Positions 29,638 to 39,579 of a stretch of DNA of 64,000 nt are shown here, one piece after another. The stretch comes from Closterium sp. Naga37s-1 (lineage: Eukaryota > Streptophyta > Zygnematophyceae > Desmidiales > Closteriaceae). The first letter of the stretch is position 1; every line of letters begins with the position of its first letter. The notes below the pieces were generated by a model, which worked only from the letters and a program-made list of their open reading frames with translations, ran no database searches and was not told the DNA's origin. The stretch is from positions 861,001-925,000 of the forward strand of contig CANJKZ010001036.1 of NCBI GenBank assembly GCA_947471745.1. Reading direction: 5' to 3'. Both the position numbers and the translations under genes were made by a program.

Positions 29638-32586
29638 CTAGGAAGAGTGGCGGGGGGGGGGGGGGGGGAGAGAGGCAGCGCGGTAGGGAAAGAGACGGTA
29701 GTAAGACACCGACTCGTCAAACGTGACGTCCTGAGAGGACAGAACACGACGCGAGGTGGGGTGGTAGAACTGCCACCCGGGTGCGTCAGGGGGGAAGCCA
29801 AGGAAGACACAGGGAACGGCACGGGAGGACAGCTTGTCCGCTGAAGTATCGCGGACAAAAGCTCGAGATCCCCAGACACGGAACGCAGACGCATCGCCAA
29901 CCTTCCCTGTCCACCTCAGAGTAGGTGTGGTCTCCGGCAAGGAGATACGAGGCTGAAGGTTGATCTGATGCGCCGCGTACTGAACCGCGAACGGCCACAG
30001 AAAATGGGGAGCAGCCGCATGGATCATGGACGTACGAGCGACGTCCATGACCATGCCAATGCGGCGCTCAGCAATCCCATTTTGCTGTGGGGAGGTCGGA
30101 AGCGTGAACGTCTGGCGGATGCCCTCCGCACGACAGAAGGCCCTCAGGAGGTCAGAGGAAAACTCACCACCTCTGTCTGAGTCCAGACGCAGAACAGGAA
30201 GGTCCGAGCCGAAACTGTCGCTGAGCTGGCGACGGGCACCGCGGATCCAGTCGATCAACACCTCAGTGACGTCACCCTTGCTGCGCAAGGGGAAGACTGA
30301 GGTGTAACGCGAGTAGTCGTCAACGACCAGCAGGAAGTAACGCTCGTGACCCTGTCCACGGACGCGGGCTGGGCCCCACACGTCCATGTGAAGAGTCTGC
30401 AGGGGAGCCTCGGTCGGAGGGAACGAGGAGGAGTGAGGAGCGGTGCGCTGCCGGCCCTCGACACAGGGAACACAGGTGGGGGCAGGCCCCGGAGGAAGGG
30501 GAGGAAGGCACCGGGGAAGACCCGAGACAAGGGTACAGGAGGCCATGCCTCGAAGATGAGGTAGGGAGGGGTGACCAAGGCGGTGATGCCACAGGAGAGT
30601 CTCGTGTGTCAGAGGACGACACGAGCAGGGGGCAGACTCAGGACTAGACCTGGACGCAGCAGCAAACACCTGACTAGACGCAGCTACCTGACCAGACGCA
30701 GAGACCGGAGGGGGCGCAGTAGTCAGTGTGTAGAGACTCGACCCAGGCCGATGGGTGAACGTGGCCAGGTGGCGGCTCGTCCGGGAGAAAGTGCAGTGGG
30801 TCACACGCTGACCTCCAGGGGCGAACTGGTCAACCCACGCGTCCTGGAGGTCAGCTCCACTCACCAGGTTCGTAGAGAACGAGGGGAGGTGGAGTCCCGA
30901 CAGCAAGCCCGACGGGGCCGCAGGACACGGTAGAACTGTGGAAGAGTGGGCAAAGACTGGGCCCCCAGAGGGGTCAGTCAGGGAGACTGCTACAGGCCGA
31001 CTGAGCGGCGTGAGCGTGGTGCTGTCTCTAAAGAAAGAGCGCGAAGCACCAGAGTCAAGTGTGAAAGTGTGCAAGGCCTCAGTAGGTGCAGTACCAGAGA
31101 GAGCAGACTCACTAGCACCTGGAGCAGCAGACTCACCAGTACCTGGAGCAGCAGACGCACTAGCACCTAGAGCAGCAGCCGCAATGCCCGGGTCGGGCGG
31201 GACACTCAGGTAACAGTCACCCTCAGCACTATCAGTCAAAGCATACATGGCAGCAAGGATAGCATCGAAATCAAGATCAAAGATAGCAACATTCTGCCTA
31301 AGTAGATCACCCCAGCGAGGGAGCTCAACAGCGTCAGGAAACTGGGCGCGCCAGGCGTCAGTCAGGCGACCGAAGCAGCGCTGCGCAGTGTGTGACAGCC
31401 CGCACATCTCCCCACGACGACTGCCGGTACGAAGAACGTAAGTGCAGGGACCAGCACCCCCAGACCTCCCACGCCCAGCGTACCACTCACAAAGCTGCTG
31501 GCCCGACGGGGTCTCACGGGAACGCGGCTGCTGCTGGCGCTGGCTACCACCAAAGCCTCCACGCTGCGCGGCTGCACCTCGACCAGCACCACCGCCACCG
31601 CCACCGCCACCTCCGCCACCGCTGCCGCTGCCTCCACCACCGCTGCCGCTGCCTCCACCACCTCCGCCGCTGCCTCCACCACTGCCACCGCCTCCACTGA
31701 AGCCCCCACTCCCGGCACCACCCCCACCTCCACCGCCACCCCCTCCGCCTCCTCCACCGCCTCCGCCGCCGCCCCCTCCGTCCCCCCCACCACCCTTGCT
31801 CCCCTTGCCCTTGCTGTTGCGGCATCTCCCACTAGGGGCAGACGCAGCGCCGACCTCCTCAGTGCCAACGAGGTCGACAGCAGCAGCAGAAGCAACAGAG
31901 GGGAGAAGAGGGACAGGGGAACACCCCTCAAAGAAAGGGGTGCGACGGTCGCCGCGAGAAGCACCTACCGCTAAGATACTCTTCTCAGCTGCAGCTAGGC
32001 GCTCCTCTAGCAGGTCGACAGTGAGCTCGGTGGGGCAAAGGGAGAGAAAGTGGTCCCTGACTGAAGAAAGGGAGTCAGGGAGGCGGGTGACTAGGTAGTA
32101 AAGGGTGATGTACATGGGGGGGGGGTTCTTGGCACAGAACTCAGTGGGAAGGGCAGCGCGGTAGCGGGCGTCACTAGTGCGGAGGTGAGCAGTGAGGTCA
32201 GCGACTGTGGCAAAGGTGGCAAGGTCAGGGAAAAGGTACGGCAGCATGAGGCGGCTGAGGGCAGCAGTGGCAGGGGAGGAGTAGCGCGCAACTACAGCGT
32301 CGTACAAAGACTTAGCAGTCTTGTACTGGCCAAAATGCGCGCGCTCAGCAGGCGGCAGGTGACTACGAACAGCAAGGCGAGCAATAGCGTCACGAGTGGT
32401 CCACTGCGAGCGAACAGTACTGTCAGAAGTGGCAGCAGGAGCAGTGGAGACACCGGTCGTGTGATCGAAAAGGGATACCCCATCCCTAGAGTCACACTGA
32501 AGAAAGAGCTGCAGGTCGTCAACCCACACATCAAACTCGACTGCACGCCCCTCAGCATCAAAGGTTAGAACAATGGGGCTAGCCAT
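29638..32586 (-). CDS. Copia-C gag-protease-integrase polyprotein (982 codons)
   Basis: One uninterrupted frame from the conserved ATG (MASPIVLTFDAEG). Gag capsid part: residues 1 to about 220, ending FFEGCSP. Gly-rich tract: about 265-345. Zinc-like motif C-x13-C-x3-H-x4-C (CTYVLRTG to HTAQRC): about 380-405. Protease site LDSGASRSFF: about 520. Pre-integrase LWHHRLGHPSL and CVPCVEG, then integrase HMDVWGP, RLDSDRGGEF and NGIAERR. It ends in a Pro tract encoded by a 17-G/C run (29652-29668), where slippage throws the frame off. This is the best preserved gag to integrase of the lineage here. Confidence 0.9.
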   Translation of the reverse strand: MASPIVLTFDAEGRAVEFDVWVDDLQLFLQCDSRDGVSLFDHTTGVSTAPAATSDSTVRSQWTTRDAIARLAVRSHLPPAERAHFGQYKTAKSLYDAVVARYSSPATAALSRLMLPYLFPDLATFATVADLTAHLRTSDARYRAALPTEFCAKNPPPMYITLYYLVTRLPDSLSSVRDHFLSLCPTELTVDLLEERLAAAEKSILAVGASRGDRRTPFFEGCSPVPLLPSVASAAAVDLVGTEEVGAASAPSGRCRNSKGKGSKGGGGDGGGGGGGGGGGGGGGGGGGGGAGSGGFSGGGGSGGGSGGGGGGSGSGGGGSGSGGGGGGGGGGGAGRGAAAQRGGFGGSQRQQQPRSRETPSGQQLCEWYAGRGRSGGAGPCTYVLRTGSRRGEMCGLSHTAQRCFGRLTDAWRAQFPDAVELPRWGDLLRQNVAIFDLDFDAILAAMYALTDSAEGDCYLSVPPDPGIAAAALGASASAAPGTGESAAPGASESALSGTAPTEALHTFTLDSGASRSFFRDSTTLTPLSRPVAVSLTDPSGGPVFAHSSTVLPCPAAPSGLLSGLHLPSFSTNLVSGADLQDAWVDQFAPGGQRVTHCTFSRTSRHLATFTHRPGSSLYTLTTAPPPVSASGQVAASSQVFAAASRSSPESAPCSCRPLTHETLLWHHRLGHPSLPHLRGMASCTLVSGLPRCLPPLPPGPAPTCVPCVEGRQRTAPHSSSFPPTEAPLQTLHMDVWGPARVRGQGHERYFLLVVDDYSRYTSVFPLRSKGDVTEVLIDWIRGARRQLSDSFGSDLPVLRLDSDRGGEFSSDLLRAFCRAEGIRQTFTLPTSPQQNGIAERRIGMVMDVARTSMIHAAAPHFLWPFAVQYAAHQINLQPRISLPETTPTLRWTGKVGDASAFRVWGSRAFVRDTSADKLSSRAVPCVFLGFPPDAPGWQFYHPTSRRVLSSQDVTFDESVSYYRLFPYRAASLPPPPPRHSS

Positions 32587-33206
32587 AGTAGCAGTAGCAG
32601 CAGGAGCAGCAGAGGCAGCAGAAGCTGCAGTGGCAGCAGAAGCAGCAGTGGCAGCAGGCGCAGTGCAAGGAGAAGGGCAGCGCAGCCCGGTTCGGCGGCG
32701 CGGCTCGGCTGGGCGGCGCGGCTCGGTGGGCCGGCGCGGCTCGGCTGGGCGGCGCGGCTCGGTTCCTGGCGGCGCGGCGCGGCAGCAGGCGGCGCGTCGC
32801 GGCAGGGCAGCAGGTGGCGGGGCGGCGCGGGTGCTTACCAGGGGCGGGTGCAGGGCAGGGCCGCAGTCGGCTGTTTTAGGTCAGGGCCGCGACAGGTGGC
32901 GGCTGCAGGACAGGGCGGCGGCAGGCTGCTACCGTGTCGTGACGGGCGGCAAAAGGGGCCGTGACGGGCGGCTAAGGGGCTGTGATGAGCGGCTAAGGGG
33001 CCGACGGGCGGCAAAGGGGCCAGCGACGAGCGGCAAAGGGGCCGACGGGCAGCAAAGGGGCCATGACGGGCCGAAAAGGGGGGCCGCGACAGGCTGAAAA
33101 GGGGCCGCGATGGGCAGCAAAGGGGCCGCGACGCGTGGCGACGGGCCAACGACGGGCGTCTAAGGCAGGGCGCGATGCGCGCTTCGGGCAGGGCAGGAGA
33201 AATTTC
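32587..33206 (-). repeat. C-rich leader repeats of Copia-C
   Basis: On the plus strand: AGCAGCAGGAGCAG-type triplets next to the ATG, then repeats of GGCGGCGCGGCTCGGCTG (about 32690-32800), then of GGGGCCGCGACGGGCGGCAAA (about 32930-33150). On the coding strand it is C-rich. No coding frame is convincing. Confidence 0.82.
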
Positions 33207-33256
33207 GTGGTGGGCCCTTAAAAAAAGTTCCCACTAGGGAACCTGCTCTGATACCA
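33207..33256 (-). promoter_or_regulatory. PBS and GGGCCCACCAC box of Copia-C
   Basis: On the minus strand TGGTATCAGAGCAGG starts at 33256, an exact match to the initiator-Met PBS used by many plant Copia elements. The box GGGCCCACCAC occupies 33217-33207. Confidence 0.9.
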
Positions 33257-33386
33257 TGTTAGAATCAAGAACGGAAATGAATGAACTAGGAAGCAGGTGG
33301 GTACAAGTAGGAAACCTAAAAGTGTTGTACCCTTAAGAACTACCCCACTACAACCTAAACAGACTATAGCATATATAAGTTTGACA
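33257..33386 (-). repeat. 5' LTR of Copia-C (130 bp)
   Basis: Nearly identical to 26233-26363, with one base deleted (CCTTAAG for CCTATAAG on the plus strand) and at least one substitution. TSD CCTAG follows at 33387-33391. Confidence 0.94.
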
Positions 33387-34183
33387 CCTAGCCCTGCGTC
33401 CGGCCGCTTGTTTGGCCCCTCGGCCCCGCCCCTCGGCCCCGTGTGTTTGGCCCCTCGGCCCCCTAGGCCCCGTGTGTTTGGCCCCTCGGCCCCCTAGGCC
33501 CCCCGGCCCCTTGTTTGGCCCCTCGGCCCCTAGGCCCCTCGGCCCCAATTCAGAGCCCTGCGCCCGGCCCCTTGTTTGGCCCCTCGGCCCCGCCCCTCGG
33601 CCCCGTGTGTTTGGCCCCTCGGCCCCCCTAGGCCCCCCCCGGCCCTGTGTGTTTGGCCCCTCGGCCCCAATTCAGAGCCCAGCGCCCGGCCCCGTACCTG
33701 CCCAGCGCCCGGCCCCGTACCTAGCCTGCGCCCGGCCCCGTACCTAGCCCTGCGCCCGGCCCCTTGTTTGGCCCCTCGGCCCCGCCCCTCGTCCCCTTGG
33801 CCCCTAGCCTCGGCCCCTAGGCTAGGCCTCTTCAGCCCCGTGTATTTGGCCCCTCGGCCCCCTAGGCCCCCCCCGGCCCCTTGTTTGGCCCCTTGGCCCC
33901 TAGGCTCGGCCTCCTCGGCCCCCTAAGCCCCTCGGCTCCGTACCTGCCCAGCGCCCGGCCCCTTGTTTGGCCCCTCGGCCCCACCCCTCGGCCCCTCGGC
34001 CCCTAGCCTCGGCTACTAGGCTCGGCCTCCTCGGCCCTCTTGTTTGGCCCCTCGGCCCCCTAGGCCTCTCGGCCCCCCTAGGCTCCTCGGCCCCTAGGCC
34101 CTCTTGTTTGGCCCCTCGGCCCCTAGGCCCCTCGGCTCCGCCCCTTCGCTACTGCTCCTGCTGCTCCTGTGCCCTGCGCCACT
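33387..34183 (+). repeat. C-rich leader repeats of Copia-B, right part
   Basis: Continuation of the Copia-B leader: degenerate repeats of TTTGGCCCCTCGGCCCC and CGCCCGGCCCCGTACCTAGCC. It ends in a short CTGCTCCTGCTGCTCCTG tract before ATG 34184. Confidence 0.85.
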
Positions 34184-34269
34184 ATGGCTTCGCTTAGAGT
34201 TCTTGCATTCGACCCGGAGGGCAGGCCTGTCGCATTTGACATGTGGCATGACGATCTGCAACTGTACCC
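34184..34269 (+). pseudogene. Copia-B gag start, truncated
   Basis: MASLRVLAFDPEGRPVAFDM... to LQLY, then an abrupt jump into the Gly-rich tract (SKGKGG read in another frame). Nearly the whole capsid-like region of gag, about 200 codons in Copia-A or C, is deleted and the frame is shifted. Confidence 0.88.
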
Positions 34270-37200
34270 AGCAACAGCAAGGGCAAGGGTGGCCGGGGTA
34301 GTGGAGGAGGCAGCGGTGGTGGTGGAGGTGGCAGTGGGAGCGGTAGTGGGGGCAGCGGTAGAGGAGGTGGAGGCGGTGGAGGTGGTGGCGGCAGTGGGAC
34401 CGGTGGCGGTTGTGGAGGCTCTGGTGGCGGCGGTGGAGGCAGCGGAGGGAGAGGAGGCGGCAGCGGAGGCGGTGGGACCAGTGGTGGTCGGTCTGGACCT
34501 CAGCGTGGAGGCCATGGTGGTGGTCGGGGCTAGCAGCAGCAGCGTCGAAGCGAGACCCAGACGCCCCAGCAGCTCCGTGAGTGGTTGGTTCAGCGTGGGG
34601 CGGGTGAGGGTAGTGAGACCTGCCCGTATGTCATTCGCACGGGTGCCCGTGCGGGCCGGACATGCGGGAGGTTTCACACTGAGCGCCGCTGCTTTGCCCG
34701 CCTTGACGACGCCTAGCGTACTGAGTTTGGTGATGACGTCGAGCGCCCTCGCTGGGCGCAGTTGCTTCAAGCAGGGGTTGCTATCTTTGACCTAGACTTT
34801 GATGTTATTATCTCTGCCATGTATGCTTTGTCTTTTAGTGCTGAGCGTGACTGTTACCGGTGTGTGCCGCCTGACCCAGGTATAGCCGCTGCTGCTCTAG
34901 GTGCTAGTGCGTCTGGTACTCCCCCTGGTACTGCGCCTGCTGAGGCCCTGCACACCTTCACGTTGGACTCCGGCGCCTCGCGCTGTTTCTTTCGTGACAG
35001 CACCACTCTCACTCCTCTTCCTGCACCTGTTCCGGTCAGACTGGCTGACCCCTCTAGGGGCCCGGTCGTTGCCAGTTCCTCCACTGTCCTCCCGTGTCCG
35101 GCGTTTCCGTCCGGCTCACTGTCAGGTCTTCACCTCCCCTCATTCTCTACGAACTTGGTGAGTACCGCTGCCCTTTAGGATGCGATGGTCACTACCACCA
35201 CTCCTGGGGGTCAGCGTGTGTCGATCTGCACGTGCACATGGACGGGGCGTCACCTGGCTACGTTCACTCGTCGGCCAGGGTCGAGTCTGTACACGCTGGC
35301 TACCGAGCCTCCTCAGGTCGCTGCGTCTACTCAGGTGTCCGCGCCAGGTCATGTTGCCGCCTCTTGCTCGTGTCGCCTCCTGTCGCACCAGACTCTTCTT
35401 TGGCACCACCGCCTCGGTCACCCCTCCCTGCCACGCCTTCGTGGCATGCACTCCAGTCTCCTTGTCTCTGGTCTCCCAAGGTCTCTGCCTCCCTTACCGC
35501 CCTCACCTGCACCGCCCTGTCTTCCTTGCGTCGAGGGGCGGCACCGCGCCGCTCCTCACTCCTCCTCGTTCCCCCCGACGACTGCTCCCCTGCAGACCCT
35601 CCACATGGACGTGTGGGGCCCAGCCCGCGTCAGTGGACAGGGACGTGAGCGCTACTTTCTGCTGGTAGTTGACGACTACACGCGGTACACCACAGTCTTC
35701 CCCTTGCGCAGCAAGCGTGAGGTCTCTGCTGTCTTGATCCCTTGGATCCGCACAGTCCGTCTCCAGCTGAGCGAGCGGTTCGGCCAGGACCTTCCTGTCC
35801 TGCGTCTGCACTCTGACAGAGGTGGTGAGTTCTCCTCCGACCTCTTGCGGGACTTTTGTCGTGGGGAGGGCATCACCCAGTCGTTCACGCTTCCGGACTC
35901 CCCTCAGCAAAATGGGATTGCTGAGCGCCGCATTGGCCTAGTCATGGAGGTCGCTCGTACCTCCATGATCCATGCGGCCGCTCCCCATTTTCTGTGGCCG
36001 TTTGCGGTCCGGTACGCTGCACACCAGCTCAACCTCTGGCCCCGTGTCTCCTTGCCGGAGACCTCGCCCACACTGCGTTGGACAGGGAAGGTTGGCGATG
36101 CGTCGGTGTTCCGGGTCTGGGGTTCTCGTGCCTTTGTTCGCGATACGTCCGCGGACAAGCTCTCCGCTCGCGCCATTCCCTGCGTCTTCCTTGGCTTTGT
36201 CCCTGACGCGCCTGGCTGGCAGTTTTACCACCCCACCTCGCACCGTGTCCTCCCGTCTCAGGACGTCACGTTCGACGAGTCGGTTCCCTTCTACCGTCTC
36301 TTCCCCTACCGCTCTGCCCCTCCCCCGCCCCCGCCGCTCTTCCTTGCTCCCGGTCCACCTCCGGTAGACCCCCTCCTGCCCCAGGGTCCTGCTCCCTCGG
36401 GAGTGTCTCAGGTAGAACCTCTCCGTGATACTGCGCCTGTGCAGGTAGCTGTCGTCTCAGGTGCTGCTCCAGGTGCTGCGTCTGGGGGTGCTGCGTCTGG
36501 GGGTGCTGCGTCTGGGGGTGCGGAGCCGGGGGGTGCGGGGTCTGAGGGTGCTAGGTCTGGGGGTGCTGAGTCGGAGGGTGCGGAGCCTGGGGGTGCTGAG
36601 TCGGAGCGTGCGGAGTCTGGGGGTGCTGAGCCTCGGGGTGCTGCTTCGTCTGGAGTTCCTGCTGGTGCTTCACCACGACTGTCCTCGCAGCAGCTGTGTG
36701 AGTGGCTTGTTCAGCGCGCACACCGTCGGAGTGGAGCTCCCGGAGCTGGCGAGCCTGGAGACACTGGAGCTGGAGGTGCTGCTGTTCCTACAGGAGCTGG
36801 AGACCCTACGGAGCCTGGAGCAGCTGGCGCCGGAGGCGCTGGAGCTGGTGTAGCTGGAGTTGGAGGCACTAGCGCCGGAGGCGTTGGGGCTGTTGGAGCT
36901 GGAGCTGTTGACCCTGGAGCTGGAGGTGCTGGAGGCACTGTGCGGCCGCGCCCGTACTTTGTTCCCCTGCTTTAGCAGGTTCTTTGTGTCCCGTCTTCTA
37001 CTGGTCTTCCTCCTCCCAACCTGTGTCCACCGCCTGACCAGTCGCAGCCGCCGTTACAGCCAGCCTCTCCACTGCCTGTTCCCTCTCCTTACACTGAGCA
37101 GTCCGGAGGTCTTACAGAGCGTCGTAAGCCTGCGTCTCGTCCTGTCTCGCCTGTTTGCACTGCTCGTCGCGCTCCTCGTTCGCGTCCTCCTCCTGTCCCA

Positions 37201-39198
37201 GGCACGCACACTATGGCACTCCGTCCTTCCTCTGTTCCACTGCGTGTTCCTCTGCCTGCTCCTCCTGTGTCCTCTCTTCCTGAGGTCCCTGACCCTGAGT
37301 CTGACCGAGCGCGTGTTGCCAGTCCCACTGTCGCTCGTCTCCTTGCCACTGCTGTCACTGACCCGTCCTTTGAGTCTGCTGCTGCTTCTGCTCTCGTTGC
37401 TGAGCTGCTTGACTTTGCTGCTGCCTGCCGTCTCGACTACGCCTCTGCTCTAGTTGCTGAGTCTGTGCCTGCCAGTCCTCCGTCCGTCGGGGGTGAGTGT
37501 GCTCTTGGCACAGACGTCCTTGAGGACAGGCAGGAGGACTTTGAGTGTCTTGCAGCTGCTGCACCTTGTTTCGCTTCCTTGCTGCTTGCCCCTGAGGGAG
37601 ACCCGGATGCTCCAGACATCCCGACCCCGCGCTCTTACGTAGAGGCGATTACTGGTCCTTGCTCCTCTTAGTAGCAGGCAGCTATGGATGCCAAGATGGC
37701 ATCCTGGAAGTCCACAGGCACCTACGTCGACGAGGTTCCCCCACCTAGGGCGAACATAGTCGACGGCATGTGGATTTTCAGGGTGAAGCGGCCGCCGGGT
37801 TCTCCACCTGCCTTCAAGGTGCGTTACATTGCTCGAGGCTTCAGTCAGCGACAGGGAGTTGACTACTTCCAGACCTTCTCCCCCACCCCGAAGATGACTA
37901 CTCTTCGGGTGTTGCTGCACGTAGCTGCTCAGCGTGGCTACGAGTTACACTCCCTGGACTTCAGTACAGCCTTCCTGCAGGGCAGCCTGCACGAGGAGAT
38001 CTGGCTGCGCCGACCACCTAGTTTCACTGGGACGTTTCCTGCAGGTACCCAGTGGAGCCTCCGTCGGCCAGTCTACGGTCTCTGCCAGGCGCCTCGAGAG
38101 TGGCACGACACACTTAGGACTACACTTGCGGCTCTTGGGTTTGCTCCTTCTATAGCAGACCCGTCGCTGTTTCTACGCACCGACACCTCGCTGCCGCCGT
38201 TCTACGTCCTAGTGTACGTCGACAACCTCGTCTTTGCCACGGCTGACACTGAGGCACTGACCCTTGTGAAGTCTGAACTGCAGAAGAGACATACCTGCAC
38301 TGACCTGGGTGAACTGCGCAGCTATCTTGGCCTGCAGATCACCCGGGACAGAGCACGGCGCACCATCACACTGACTCAGTCACACATGGTGCACCAGGTC
38401 CTTCAGCGCTTCGGCTTCCAGTACTCCTCGCCACAGCTCACTCCTCTGTCTACCAGCCACTCGCTCTCAGCTCCACCTTCGGAAGAGTCCGTAGAGCCGA
38501 GTGGTCCGTACCCAGAGCTTGTGGGTTGCCTCATGTACCTGATGACTTGCACACGACCTGACCTCGTGTACCCTCTCAGCCTTTTGGCTTGCTACGTGGC
38601 TCCCGGTAGGCACTGAAAGGTGCACTGGGATGCTGCGAAGAGGGTACTGCGTTACCTGTGCAGTACGTCGGGCATGGGGCTTGTGCTTGGAGGACGGGGT
38701 CCAATTGTCCTCACTGGTCACGCAGACGCCTCCTGGGTTGACGACTCAGCTACGCAGAGGTCGTCACAGGGTTACACCTTTAGCCTTGGGTCCGGCTCGG
38801 TTTCTTGGCGGTCTACCCGCTCGTCTTCAGTTCTCAGCTCCAGTTGTGAGGCTGAGATCTATGTCGGAGCCATGGCTGCTCAGGAGCTACGCTGGCTCAC
38901 CTACTTGCTGACCGACTTGGGAGAGCAGCCTCGTTCGCCTCCAGTCCTGTACGTAGACAACAAGGCCATGATAGCCTTGTGTCAGGAGCAGAGACTGGAG
39001 CACAGAACGAAGCACATCGCTCTGCGATACTTCCTTGCTCGAGAGTTGCAGCAGTGTGGTCAGCTTCGTCTTGCGTACGTGGCCACTCGGGCCAACACTG
39101 CTGATGTCTTCACCAAGGCACTTCCGCTTGGTGATCATCAGCGCTTTGTTACTGTGTTAGGCCTTGTGCCTACTTTGCCTCACTTACTTACTGCCTGA
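34270..39198 (+). pseudogene. Copia-B gag C-terminus to RNase H, one frame with seven nonsense codons
   Basis: A single frame covers the Gly-rich tract, zinc-like motif (CPYVIRTG to HTERRC), protease (LDSGASRCFF, about 34963), pre-integrase (LWHHRLGHPSL), integrase (HMDVWGP, HSDRGGEF, NGIAERR), linker, RT and RNase H. It is broken by TAG at 34531, 34714, 35176, 36973, 37669 and 37672 and by TGA at 38614. Compared with A, C or the repeat copies, these replace CAG (Gln), TGG (Trp) or CGA (Arg), all C-to-T or G-to-A changes. The RT box reads YVDN (about 38215), so a catalytic Asp is lost. There is no frameshift after 34270. Confidence 0.9.
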
Positions 39199-39442
39199 CT
39201 CTGCCTGTACTGTGATCTATATATATACCTGCATGCTTGCACTTGCTAGGGTATGATCACTGTATTGTTTGTTCTCTTTTATATAACTCTGCATGTGAAC
39301 TGGCCTTGTGGCCCTTTGCTTGTGCTCGGACTGTGTGGTGACTTTGTGATCCACCCTGAGCTTGCTTTGCTTTGCTTCTTCTCTTGACTGGTCTTGTGAC
39401 CATTGCTTGCTCTTGCTATCCCCCACTTCGCCTATGGGGGTG
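39199..39442 (+). other. 3' untranslated region and PPT hairpin of Copia-B
   Basis: About 240 bases after the RNase H stop, conserved with Copia-A and C. It contains TATATATACC, a CTTGACTGGTCTTGTGACC segment, and the hairpin CCCCCA (39420-39425) / TGGGGG (39435-39440) holding the PPT directly before the LTR. Confidence 0.8.
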
Positions 39443-39574
39443 TGTCAAACATATATGCTTAGTTGCATCTAGGCTGTATGGGGGCTAGCTTTAGGGGGTA
39501 CACAAACTTTCTCGACATTCTACTCGTACCCCCCCCTTTCTCCTAATCATTCATTCTCGTCACTGATTCTAACA
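39443..39574 (+). repeat. 3' LTR of Copia-B (132 bp)
   Basis: TGTCAAACATATATGC...GATTCTAACA, followed by the TSD GGGTG and the continuation of Copia-A gag. Copies at 49731-49862 and 59540-59671. Confidence 0.94.
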
Positions 39575-39579
39575 GGGTG

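Larger units (their letters stand above)
26233..33386 (-). mobile_element. Copia-C: nearly complete short-LTR Ty1/copia element nested in Copia-B leader
   Basis: LTRs at 26233-26363 (131 bp) and 33257-33386 (130 bp) are flanked by the perfect TSD CCTAG (26228-26232 and 33387-33391). The LTRs differ by one indel and very few substitutions, so this is the innermost and probably youngest insertion. All domains are present: gag, zinc-like motif, protease, integrase, linker, RT with YVDD, RNase H, PPT. Only frameshifts at a 17-G run (29652-29668) and near 28200 separate the three ORFs. Confidence 0.95.
25099..39574 (+). mobile_element. Copia-B: short-LTR Ty1/copia element nested in Copia-A gag
   Basis: The LTRs 25099-25246 (148 bp) and 39443-39574 (132 bp) are flanked by the perfect TSD GGGTG (25094-25098 and 39575-39579). 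Without Copia-C it is about 7.3 kb. gag has lost most of its capsid region; pol is in one frame but interrupted by nonsense codons; the RT box is YVDN. The part from 37792 is the left end of the tandem repeat. Confidence 0.95.

Noticed and set aside
33242-33256. TGGTATCAGAGCAGG as part of a tRNA gene
   Set aside because: Only the 3'-end complement of initiator-Met tRNA is present, next to an LTR; there is no cloverleaf.
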